From: Clostridium grantii DSM 8605 | GTDB lineage: Bacteria > Bacillota > Clostridia > Clostridiales > Clostridiaceae | Length of the DNA stretch: 16,156 nucleotides | Direction of reading: 5' to 3' | Assembly: GCF_900129965.1 (NCBI RefSeq) | Contig: NZ_FQXM01000042.1 | Coordinates: 1 to 16,156 of the forward strand | Program-made: the position numbers and the translations under genes | The notes under the pieces: model-generated | What the model was told of the DNA's origin: nothing | Database searches by the model: none | The model's input: the letters and a program-made list of their open reading frames with translations, nothing else | Part shown: piece after piece, positions 1 to 6,744 of the stretch | Position numbering within the stretch: position 1 is the first letter of the stretch | How the letters are laid out: each line of letters starts with the position of its first letter

Positions 1-1
1 G

Positions 2-64
2 CGTAATGTTTTTGAAGATTTGATAATACAAAGTTTTGATAAGATTCATGAGAAACATATTTAG
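2..64 (+). CDS. Possible C-terminal tail of a gene running in from the left
   Basis: Frame 2 is open from the window edge for 20 codons and ends at TAG (62-64). The peptide ends in DKIHEKHI and has a plausible charged, helical composition. Twenty open codons can occur by chance even in AT-rich DNA, and I recognise no family, so this is only a candidate gene end. Confidence 0.3.
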   Translation, partial: RNVFEDLIIQSFDKIHEKHI

Positions 65-325
65 GTTTCATTTGTAACACCCCAATCACAGTTAGTAAAG
101 GAAATAATCCCTTCAATGCGATTATTGGGTTGATTTTCAAAAGTCAAGTGTTTTTTTGAGTTTTAATAATATTTTTTAGAAGTGAAATTTCCAATTTCAC
201 TTTAAGAAAATAAAAAACTTCCTACTAAAAGTAGGAGGATTACAACTAAAGTGTTTTGAGGAAACCCTTAAAACATAACACTCGGTTAATTCCGAGAGTC
301 TATCTAATTATGAGGAGGAAAAATA
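65..325. other. Non-coding region with serial hairpins upstream of the glutaredoxin gene
   Basis: No gene is visible here. CCCAAT (81-86) can pair with ATTGGG (124-129) around an inner AAGG/CCTT pairing, which may be a poor terminator for a gene to the left. A perfect 9-bp hairpin lies at 181-201 (AGTGAAATT, loop TCC). Three more follow directly before the next gene: 218-238 (CTTCCTACT, loop AAA), 253-274 (GTTTTGAGG, loop AAAC) and 281-296 (CTCGG, loop TTAATT). The ribosome binding site GAGGAGG comes just after them. I could not assign a clear sigma-A promoter. The structures look like a 5' UTR, but they match no riboswitch class I know. Confidence 0.5.
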
Positions 326-556
326 ATGATTAAAGTTTATTCAACACCAACATGCCAATGGTGCGTAAAAGCAAAAAAATATTTAGACTCAAAAAAGGTA
401 GCTTATGAAAGTGTAGACGTATCTTCTGACCAAGCGGGTGCTGAAGAAATGATTAAATTATCTGGGCAACAAGGTGTGCCAGTTTTAAATATGGATGGTA
501 GAATCATAATTGGATTTGATAAAGCTGCTATTGATGAAGAACTAGACAAAGCCTAA
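326..556 (+). CDS. Glutaredoxin-like protein, YruB/NrdH-like
   Basis: This is a 76-residue cytosolic thioredoxin-fold protein that probably reduces disulfides or protein mixed disulfides. The redox motif is CQWC (residues 10-13), preceded by the typical strand MIKVYSTPT. The cis-proline that contacts substrate is in GVPVL (around residue 52), and a DGRIIIGFD segment follows, as in glutaredoxins. The length fits the small YruB-type glutaredoxins of clostridia; NrdH redoxins are similar in size. The start has a strong AGGAGG site nearby. It appears to be a single-gene unit with an unusual hairpin-rich leader and its own terminator. The specific partner (ribonucleotide reductase, peroxidase or other) cannot be told from the neighbours, although a thiol peroxidase gene lies 12 kb away. 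The family call is firm and the physiological role is open. Confidence 0.9.
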   Translation: MIKVYSTPTCQWCVKAKKYLDSKKVAYESVDVSSDQAGAEEMIKLSGQQGVPVLNMDGRIIIGFDKAAIDEELDKA

Positions 557-589
557 TAAAAATTTTAACACCTGAATTTATATGTTTTT

Positions 590-612
590 AACACCTAAAT
601 TTAGGTGTTTTT
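590..612 (+). terminator. Intrinsic terminator of the glutaredoxin gene
   Basis: A perfect palindrome, AACACCTAAA/TTTAGGTGTT (590-609), is followed by a short T-run. It lies 34 bases after the stop codon. Confidence 0.8.
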
Positions 613-650
613 AATAAGAAAATATGTATTTTAATAATAAAATATGTATT
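611..650 (+). repeat. Two tandem 20-bp repeats abutting the trp promoter
   Basis: Bases 611-630 and 631-650 are direct repeats of each other with a single difference (G618 versus T638). Each contains AAAATATGTATTTT, whose arms AAAATA and TATTTT form an inverted repeat around a central TG. The second copy ends only four bases before the -35 hexamer. The 20-bp period, about two helical turns, puts both copies on one DNA face. They could be an operator pair or an UP-type element for RNA polymerase; AT-rich chance repetition is possible but less likely at 19 of 20 matches. Confidence 0.7.
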
Positions 651-654
651 TTTA

Positions 655-683
655 TTGACAATATTTATTTTGAAGTGTATAAT
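655..683 (+). promoter_or_regulatory. Consensus sigma-A promoter of the trp operon
   Basis: TTGACA (655-660), a 17-base spacer and TATAAT (678-683) form a perfect vegetative promoter. Transcription should start near 690. Such a strong promoter fits an operon whose output is set mainly by T-box attenuation downstream. Confidence 0.92.
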
Positions 684-689
684 AATGTA

Positions 690-1097
690 AAGTAAATAAA
701 TAAAAATCTTTGATTGGGAAAGTAAGTATGGAATTTGTTTTAGCGAGTCGGCGTTTGGTGGAAGGTCCGATAACATTGAACATAAAGAAATGGGCCCAGG
801 AGATGTTAGGTGAACTAGAGTAGCCGTTACCGTGACCTTACGTTATAAAGGTAGAATATCAAGAGTGTCACTCTTTGTATTCGATAAAGATATTTATGTT
901 TTGGTGGTATAACGAAATTACTATGTTTCGTCCTTGATGGATGGAACATTTTTTTATTTTTTTATAGTATTTAGCATATTTAAGTTGGGTGGCACCGTGA
1001 ATAAAAATTCGCCCCAAATGAGAAGGTTATAAATCTCGTTTGACAGTGCAGCTAACCAACAAAAGCCTTCTTATAGAAATATAAGAAGGCTTTTGTC
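690..1097 (+). promoter_or_regulatory. Tryptophan T-box riboswitch leader of trpE
   Basis: This RNA senses uncharged tRNA-Trp and lets transcription proceed into trp genes when tryptophan is short. Stem I carries the conserved AGCGAG and GGTGGAAG segments within 741-765 and a TCGG/CCGA pairing. The loop-E strands AGTA (721-724) and GAA (787-789) flank a specifier codon TGG (791-793), which encodes Trp. A stem II-type hairpin lies at 854-882 and an 11-bp stem III at 923-949. The T-box sequence is 986-999. Its bulge begins with TGGC (990-993), able to pair with the GCCA end expected of tRNA-Trp with a G discriminator base. Antiterminator arms 985-989/1013-1017 and 997-1002/1007-1012 are perfectly complementary. 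The terminator is listed separately. The specifier and the downstream genes agree. Confidence 0.95.
1061..1097 (+). terminator. T-box-controlled terminator before trpE
   Basis: A 15-bp perfect stem (1061-1075 with 1080-1094) with a GAAA loop ends in TTTT. It lies 32 bases before the trpE start. The start of the hairpin is 44 bases beyond the antiterminator arm, so the usual direct overlap of the two structures is absent. Bases 1018-1028 can instead pair with its 5' arm (1064-1074) and could block it. Confidence 0.9.
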
Positions 1098-1129
1098 ATT
1101 AAAAGATTAAAAATCAGGGGGTAATTATA

Positions 1130-2542
1130 TTGAAAGAAAGAACAATTTTAATTCCTTATACTAAGAAAATTTCTGGGGACACAGAAACACCAATAACTTT
1201 ATTTCAAAAAATTGTAGGGAATAAAGTAGGATTTTTACTTGAAACAAGCGATTTAGAAAATGGAAGGTATTCTTTTATAAGTAGAAACCCTTATGGGAAA
1301 ATTATTTGTAGAGGAAATGAAGTTACAGTTTTAGATAGAGATAATGAAAAAAAAGTTATTGGAAAAGTAATGGATGTGGTTAGAGAATATTTTGATGCTT
1401 ATCAAGTAGATAACGATACAAATATTCCATTGATAGGTGGAGCTGTAGGAAATATAGCTTATGACATAATAAGACAGTATGAAAAACTTGAGGATATCAA
1501 TGAAGATAAAGTACAAACACCAGATACAGAATTGATGTTGGTTGATGAATTGTTAGTTTTTGATCATTTTCATAATGAAATAATTATAGTTGCATTAAAA
1601 GAAAATAATGAAAAAGGAAAAGAAGAAGCAGAAAAAGTATTTGCAGTTTATGAAGAAGAAATATATATGGACAGTAACATTCAGGGTAATTACTCAAGAG
1701 AATGTGAAAACCTTAATCTTGCAGAAAGTAATACCACTAAAGAAGAATTCATCAATATGGTTGAAAAAGCAAAACAATATATTTATGAAGGGGATATATT
1801 CCAAGTAGTGTTATCGCAAAGATGGAAAATTAAAACTGAGGAAAATCCATTTAATATATATAGAAGATTAAGAAGATTAAATCCATCACCTTACTTATAT
1901 TATTTTAATTTTGGTGAGTATCAAATCGTAGGAAGTTCACCTGAAATGCTAGTGGAGTTAAAGGAGAATAATGTGGAAACTTGTCCTATAGCAGGTACTA
2001 GAAAAAGAGGAGAAAATCAAGAAGAAGATTTATTTTTAGCAGAAGACTTACTTTCAGATGAAAAAGAAAAAGCAGAACATGTAATGTTAGTAGATTTGGC
2101 TAGAAATGATATGGGAAGAATTGCTGAAATAGGTTCAGTAAATGTTAGTAGTTTTATGAAAGTTAAGAATTTTTCTCATGTTATGCATATTGTATCTTTA
2201 GTTGAAGGTAAGCTTGGAAAAGAATACGATGAATTTGATGCTTTATCTAGTTTTTTACCGGCAGGAACTTTATCAGGAGCTCCTAAAATAAGAGCAATGG
2301 AAATAATTGATGAGTTAGAAAAAGAAAAAAGAGGCTTTTATGGAGGGTCTACTGGATATTTTGGATTTGATGGAAATATGAATATGTGTATTACTATTAG
2401 AACTATGATGACAAAAGATGGATTTGCTTATTTGCAAGCAGGGGCAGGAATAGTTGCTGATTCAGATCCAGAAGCTGAATACGAGGAAACAAGGAATAAA
2501 ATAAATGCATTAGTTAAAGTGGTGGGGAGGTTAGAAAAATGA
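1130..2542 (+). CDS. trpE: Anthranilate synthase component I
   Basis: TrpE converts chorismate plus ammonia, supplied by TrpG from glutamine, to anthranilate: the committed step of tryptophan synthesis. At 470 residues it has the usual size. The tryptophan feedback site is represented by LLETSD (36-41). Chorismate-binding motifs appear in order: PIAGTRKRG, the AEHVMLVDLARND segment, LPAGTLSGAPK, YGGSTGYFG, and QAGAGIVADSDPEAEYEET near the C terminus. The start is TTG at 1130, chosen because AGGGGG lies 8 bases upstream and no ATG is suitably placed. Use of TTG may moderate translation of the first enzyme. PabB is the main relative to exclude; the LLE motif, the T-box for Trp and the operon position make TrpE secure. 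The stop overlaps the trpG start. Confidence 0.97.
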   Translation: MKERTILIPYTKKISGDTETPITLFQKIVGNKVGFLLETSDLENGRYSFISRNPYGKIICRGNEVTVLDRDNEKKVIGKVMDVVREYFDAYQVDNDTNIPLIGGAVGNIAYDIIRQYEKLEDINEDKVQTPDTELMLVDELLVFDHFHNEIIIVALKENNEKGKEEAEKVFAVYEEEIYMDSNIQGNYSRECENLNLAESNTTKEEFINMVEKAKQYIYEGDIFQVVLSQRWKIKTEENPFNIYRRLRRLNPSPYLYYFNFGEYQIVGSSPEMLVELKENNVETCPIAGTRKRGENQEEDLFLAEDLLSDEKEKAEHVMLVDLARNDMGRIAEIGSVNVSSFMKVKNFSHVMHIVSLVEGKLGKEYDEFDALSSFLPAGTLSGAPKIRAMEIIDELEKEKRGFYGGSTGYFGFDGNMNMCITIRTMMTKDGFAYLQAGAGIVADSDPEAEYEETRNKINALVKVVGRLEK

Positions 2543-3111
2543 TTTTATTAATTGATAATTATGATTCTTTTACTTATAACCTTTATCAATACTTAAGTAC
2601 TTTCGATAAAGTTAAAGTTGTTAGAAATGATTGTATCACTTTGAAGGAAATAAAAGAAATGAAGCCAGATAGAATAGTAATTTCACCAGGGCCTAAAACT
2701 CCTGATGAAGCTGGAATTTGTATAGATTTAATAAAAGAGTTTTATAAGTCACTTCCTATTTTAGGCATTTGTTTAGGGCATCAAAGTATAGGGCAGGCTT
2801 TTGGAGCAGAAATTGTTTATGCAAAAAAACTTTGTCATGGGAAAGCGGATAATATAAGTCATTCAAACAAAGGTATTTTTAAGGATTTACCAAGTCCTAT
2901 GCAAGGAGCGAGATATCATTCTTTATCCATTAAGGAAGATACATTGCCAGAAGAATTAGAAATTTTAGCTACTGTGAAAGATGGAGAGATTATGGCAGTT
3001 CAACATAAGGAATATCCTTTAGTTGGATTACAATTTCATCCTGAATCAGTTTATACACCAGAGGGAATGAAATTACTTGAAAATTTTATGGCTATGAGAG
3101 TAAGTGGATAG
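2539..3111 (+). CDS. trpG: Anthranilate synthase glutamine amidotransferase subunit
   Basis: TrpG hydrolyses glutamine and passes ammonia to TrpE. The 190-residue class I amidotransferase has the oxyanion motif SPGPKTPDEAG (49-59), nucleophile Cys78 in GICLGHQ, the RYHSL segment (125-129) and catalytic His167 and Glu169 in FHPES. Its ATG lies inside the trpE stop as ATGA, so translation of the two subunits is probably coupled and their amounts balanced. It is a separate protein, not fused to TrpD as in enteric bacteria. The same subunit may also serve PabB for folate synthesis (the PabA role), as happens in other Firmicutes; nothing in this window tests that. Confidence 0.96.
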   Translation: MILLIDNYDSFTYNLYQYLSTFDKVKVVRNDCITLKEIKEMKPDRIVISPGPKTPDEAGICIDLIKEFYKSLPILGICLGHQSIGQAFGAEIVYAKKLCHGKADNISHSNKGIFKDLPSPMQGARYHSLSIKEDTLPEELEILATVKDGEIMAVQHKEYPLVGLQFHPESVYTPEGMKLLENFMAMRVSG

Positions 3112-3158
3112 TAAATATTGAGTATATGATATTTAAAAATTAAAAGGGGGGCTTTTTA

Positions 3159-4172
3159 ATGTTAAAGGATAGTTTATTAAAACTAGTTGATAAAAAAGAT
3201 TTGTCACAGCAAGAAATGATGGAGGCTGTGGAAGAAATAATGCAGGGACAGGTTAGTGAAGCTTTAATTGCAAGTTTTCTAACAGCTTTAAAGTTAAAAG
3301 GTGAAACTGTTGATGAAATAACAGGTGGAGCTAAAGCTATGATTAAAATGGCTGAAGGTATTAATGTGGGGAACTTTAATACTTTAGATACTTGTGGTAC
3401 TGGAGGAGATAAAAGTGGCACCTATAATATTTCTACTGCATCAGCTTTTATATGTGCAGCAGCAGGGGTGAAAGTTGTTAAGCATGGTAATAGATCTGTT
3501 TCTAGTTTGAGTGGTAGTGCGGATGTTTTAGAGAAACTAGGAGTTAATATAAGCTTGACTCCAGATAAAGTAGCTAATTGTATTGAAGAAACTAATTTAG
3601 GATTCTTGTTTGCACCTACTTTTCATAGTGCTATGAGATATGCGGCTCCAGTAAGAAAACAATTAGGGTACAGAACAGTATTTAATATTTTAGGGCCTTT
3701 AACTAATCCAGCTAGAGCTAAAAATCAAGTACTAGGGGTATTTAGTGAAGAGTTAACAGAGGTTATGGCTAATGTTTTAAAGAATTTAGGAGTGGAATCA
3801 GCTTTGGTAGTTCATGGGATGGATGGATTAGATGAAATTACTTTAACTTGTGAAACAAAGGTAACTGAATTAAAAAATAATGAGATAAAAACTTATTATA
3901 TTAGTCCGGAAGACTTTGGTATAGAAAGAAAGAATTTAGATTCAATTAAAGGTGGTAATGCAGAAGATAATTCTTTGATTATAAAAGATATTTTTAAAGG
4001 AAAAGAGGGAGCTAAAAAAGATATTCTAGTTTTAAATGCAGCAGCTGGTTTATATGTGGCTGGTATAACAAATAGCTTAAAACAAGGTGTAGAAAAAGCA
4101 AGAGAGATAATTGAAAGTGGTTTAGCTTTAAATAAATTAAATGAGTTTTCAAAGTTTACAATGGAGGTATAA
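3159..4172 (+). CDS. trpD: Anthranilate phosphoribosyltransferase
   Basis: TrpD transfers the phosphoribosyl group of PRPP to anthranilate. The 337-residue protein has the N-terminal helical domain, then the diphosphate-binding loop DTCGTGGDKSGTYNIST (77-93) and KHGNRSVSSLSGSADVLE (108-125), which contact PRPP and anthranilate. A further conserved stretch is RTVFNILGPLTNPA. The ATG has a long purine site, AAAAGGGGGG, upstream. A 47-base gap separates it from trpG, the widest gap inside the operon; I see no promoter or hairpin in it. The stop is one base before trpC. Full length and intact. Confidence 0.97.
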   Translation: MLKDSLLKLVDKKDLSQQEMMEAVEEIMQGQVSEALIASFLTALKLKGETVDEITGGAKAMIKMAEGINVGNFNTLDTCGTGGDKSGTYNISTASAFICAAAGVKVVKHGNRSVSSLSGSADVLEKLGVNISLTPDKVANCIEETNLGFLFAPTFHSAMRYAAPVRKQLGYRTVFNILGPLTNPARAKNQVLGVFSEELTEVMANVLKNLGVESALVVHGMDGLDEITLTCETKVTELKNNEIKTYYISPEDFGIERKNLDSIKGGNAEDNSLIIKDIFKGKEGAKKDILVLNAAAGLYVAGITNSLKQGVEKAREIIESGLALNKLNEFSKFTMEV

Positions 4173-4173
4173 G

Positions 4174-4959
4174 ATGATTCTAGATGAAATTGTAGAAAGA
4201 AAGAAAAAGGATTTACAAAATAAAAAATTTCTATCTATTGAAGAATATAAAAAAGCTGCAAAAGAAGTACCGGCTAAAAATAGTTTTTACCAAGCATTAA
4301 GTAAAAAAGAACTATCAATCATTGGAGAAATAAAAAAAGCCTCTCCTTCTAAAGGAATTATAAAGCAAGACTTTTTTCCTTTAGAAATTGCCTCTGAGTA
4401 TGAAGCTGCTGTAGATGCCATATCCGTTTTAACAGAGGAAAACTATTTCCTAGGAAATTTATCAATATTAAAAGAAGTTTCAAGATCAAATAAACTACCT
4501 TTATTAAGAAAAGATTTTATTATTGATGAAAGAGAAATATATGAGGCAAAAATCTCAGGAGCAAGTGCAGTTTTGCTTATAGTTGCCATATTAGAAGAGG
4601 AAACATTAAAGGAATTTATTCAGCTTACTCAATCTCTTAACATAGATGCTTTAGTTGAAGTTCATGATGAAGAAGAAGTTGAAATAGCAATAAAAGCAGG
4701 GGCAGATATTATAGGTATAAATAATAGGAATTTAAAAGATTTTTCAGTAAGTTTAGAAACAACAAAAAAACTTAGAAAGCTTATTCCAGAAAATATTTTA
4801 GTTGTAAGCGAAAGTGGAATTCATGAAATAGAGCATATTAAATTTCTTTCGCAATGTAATATAAATGCAATTTTAGTGGGAGAAAGTTTTATGAGATGTG
4901 AGGATATTAAAGTTAAAGCAAAAGAATTCAAAAGCAACTATAAAATGGAGGCTTTATGA
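4174..4959 (+). CDS. trpC: Indole-3-glycerol-phosphate synthase
   Basis: TrpC closes and decarboxylates carboxyphenylaminodeoxyribulose phosphate to indole-3-glycerol phosphate. The 261-residue TIM-barrel protein begins MILDEIVERKKKDL, the usual start of this family, and carries IGEIKKASPSKG, LTEENYFLG, LLRKDFIID, LVEVHDEEE, IGINNRNLKDF and VSESGIH in order, covering the catalytic lysines and glutamates. I chose ATG 4174 because GGAGG lies 6 bases upstream and the family alignment begins there. An upstream in-frame ATG at 4141 would add 11 unrelated residues inside trpD. The gene is monofunctional, with TrpF as a separate protein. The last codons overlap trpF as ATGA. Confidence 0.96.
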   Translation: MILDEIVERKKKDLQNKKFLSIEEYKKAAKEVPAKNSFYQALSKKELSIIGEIKKASPSKGIIKQDFFPLEIASEYEAAVDAISVLTEENYFLGNLSILKEVSRSNKLPLLRKDFIIDEREIYEAKISGASAVLLIVAILEEETLKEFIQLTQSLNIDALVEVHDEEEVEIAIKAGADIIGINNRNLKDFSVSLETTKKLRKLIPENILVVSESGIHEIEHIKFLSQCNINAILVGESFMRCEDIKVKAKEFKSNYKMEAL

Positions 4960-5564
4960 AAATTAAAATTTGTGGTTTAAAAAGAATAAAAGATATAGAA
5001 ATTATTAATGAGAATTATAAAGATGTTGATTATATTGGATTAGTTTTTGCTGAAAGTAAAAGGAAAGTAGATAAAGAATTAGCAAAAGAACTAATAGATA
5101 GATTAAATCCAAAAATAAAAACTGTAGGTGTTTTTGTTAATTCCAAACCAAAAGAAATAAATAATATTGTTGATTATTGTAAACTGGATGTAGTTCAAAT
5201 GCATGGAAGTGAGTCTGTTGAAGATTGTTTGAGGATTAATGCGTCTGTTTGGAAAGCTTTTAAAATAAAAGAGGAAAGTGATTTAAATCTTATTAGCGAG
5301 TATGAAGAATTTTATGGGATTTTATTAGATGCTAAGGACCCAGGTTCAGGTGGAAGTTTCAATTGGCATTGGGCTGAAAAGCTAAATATAAAAAATAATC
5401 TTATTTTAGCTGGAGGAATTAATAGCGGTAACGTAATACAAGCAATGGATATTATTAAACCAGATATTGTAGATATTAGTTCAGGGGTAGAATTAGATGG
5501 TTATAAAAATTCAGAAAAAATAAAAGAATTTATAAGAAAGGTGAGAGAATATGAAACTAGATAG
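4956..5564 (+). CDS. trpF: Phosphoribosylanthranilate isomerase
   Basis: TrpF isomerises phosphoribosylanthranilate to the ribulose form used by TrpC. The 202-residue barrel protein has the general base Cys6 in KICGLKR, GLVFAESKRKV, VQMHG (80-84), and the general acid Asp125 in LLDAKDPGSGGSF, followed by LAGGINSGNV and SSGVE, which bind phosphate. GGAGG lies 4 bases before the start. The start overlaps the trpC stop by 4 bases and the gene's end overlaps trpB by 14 bases, so it is embedded in the coupled block C-F-B-A. All key residues are present. Confidence 0.95.
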   Translation: MKIKICGLKRIKDIEIINENYKDVDYIGLVFAESKRKVDKELAKELIDRLNPKIKTVGVFVNSKPKEINNIVDYCKLDVVQMHGSESVEDCLRINASVWKAFKIKEESDLNLISEYEEFYGILLDAKDPGSGGSFNWHWAEKLNIKNNLILAGGINSGNVIQAMDIIKPDIVDISSGVELDGYKNSEKIKEFIRKVREYETR

Positions 5565-6744
5565 AAAATTTGGAGAATTTGGTGGACAGTATGTACCGGA
5601 AACATTAATGAATGCACTTATAGAATTAGAGGATAATTATGTAAAGTACATGGATGATGAGGATTTTATAAAAGAATATAAATATTATTTAAAACAATAT
5701 GTGGGAAGACCTACTCCTTTATATTTTGCTGAAAAGCTAACAAAAGAATTAGGTGGAGCTAAAATATATTTAAAAAGAGAAGATTTAAATCATACAGGAG
5801 CACATAAAATTAATAATGTTTTAGGCCAAATTCTTTTAGCTAAAAGAATGGGTAAAAAGAAAATTATTGCTGAAACTGGCGCAGGACAACATGGGGTAGC
5901 TACAGCTACAGGGGCAGCATTATTCGGTATGGAATGTACTGTATTTATGGGTGAAGAAGATATAGAAAGACAAAGATTAAATGTTTTTAGAATGAGACTT
6001 CTTGGTGCAAAAGTTGAACCAGTAACTTCTGGAACCGGAACTTTAAAAGATGCAACAAATGAAGCTATTAGATATTGGGTAAAAGCTATTGAAGATACAT
6101 TTTATGTTATAGGTTCTGTGGTTGGGCCTCATCCATACCCAACAATGGTTAGAGATTTTCAAAGAATAATAGGTGATGAAACAAAGGAACAAATTCTTGA
6201 AGTAGAAGGAAGACTTCCAGATACAATAATTGCTTGTGTTGGTGGAGGAAGTAATGCAATGGGGATTTTCCATCCTTTTGTAGAAGATAAAGAAGTTAAA
6301 TTACAAGGTATTGAAGCGGCAGGGTTAGGTATCGAAACAGGGCAACATGGAGCAGCGATTGTTGGAGGTAAAGTTGGGGTTTTACATGGTATGAAAACTA
6401 TGCTACTACAAGACGCGGATGGACAGATCACACCAGCGTATTCTATTTCAGCAGGACTTGATTACCCAGGAATAGGACCCGAGCATTCATATTTAAATTC
6501 TATAAAAAGAGTAGAATATTTAAATGTTACAGATGATGAAGCTGTAGAAGCATTTCAATACTTGAGTAAGGTTGAAGGAATAATTCCAGCATTAGAAAGT
6601 GCTCATGCTTTAGCTTATGCTATGAAAGCAGCACCCTTGTATGACAAAGATAAAATTATTGTAGTTAATTTATCTGGTAGGGGAGATAAAGACGTAGAAG
6701 CTATATCTAAAGTTATAAATAAAGATGAAGTGGGGGAAGTTTAA
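5551..6744 (+). CDS. trpB: Tryptophan synthase beta chain
   Basis: TrpB condenses indole with serine, using pyridoxal phosphate, to give tryptophan. The 397-residue protein matches the standard TrpB1 form that pairs with TrpA. It has FGEFGGQYVPETLM at the N terminus, the PLP lysine Lys86 in HTGAHKINN, catalytic Glu108 in AETGAGQHG and the phosphate-binding glycine loop GGGSNAMG (231-238). The ATG lies inside the last codons of trpF, 14 bases before its stop, with AAAGGTGAGAG in front, so initiation probably depends on terminating or closely following ribosomes. The gene's stop shares one base with the trpA ATG, which would help equimolar production of alpha and beta chains. Confidence 0.98.
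   Translation: MKLDRKFGEFGGQYVPETLMNALIELEDNYVKYMDDEDFIKEYKYYLKQYVGRPTPLYFAEKLTKELGGAKIYLKREDLNHTGAHKINNVLGQILLAKRMGKKKIIAETGAGQHGVATATGAALFGMECTVFMGEEDIERQRLNVFRMRLLGAKVEPVTSGTGTLKDATNEAIRYWVKAIEDTFYVIGSVVGPHPYPTMVRDFQRIIGDETKEQILEVEGRLPDTIIACVGGGSNAMGIFHPFVEDKEVKLQGIEAAGLGIETGQHGAAIVGGKVGVLHGMKTMLLQDADGQITPAYSISAGLDYPGIGPEHSYLNSIKRVEYLNVTDDEAVEAFQYLSKVEGIIPALESAHALAYAMKAAPLYDKDKIIVVNLSGRGDKDVEAISKVINKDEVGEV

Noticed and set aside
588..776. Minus-strand ORF across the trp promoter and T-box
   Set aside because: It reads through the antisense of promoter and structured RNA, has low-complexity residues and no ribosome binding site.
812..820. GAACTAGAG as a leucine (CTA) specifier in the T-box
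   Set aside because: It lies 3' of the stem I closing strand. Loop-E geometry and flanking pairings instead put TGG at 791-793, which also agrees with the trp genes and the bulge.
690..1129. Trp leader peptide or TRAP-type attenuation
   Set aside because: No short ORF with tandem Trp codons and no series of spaced GAG/TAG triplets is present; T-box features account for the leader.
4141..4173. Longer trpC start at 4141
   Set aside because: It adds 11 residues unlike the family, lies within trpD and has no ribosome binding site, while ATG 4174 has GGAGG at good spacing.
6043..6431. Minus-strand ORFs inside trpB
   Set aside because: They are shadows of a strongly conserved gene, with unlikely compositions rich in Cys, Ser and Pro.
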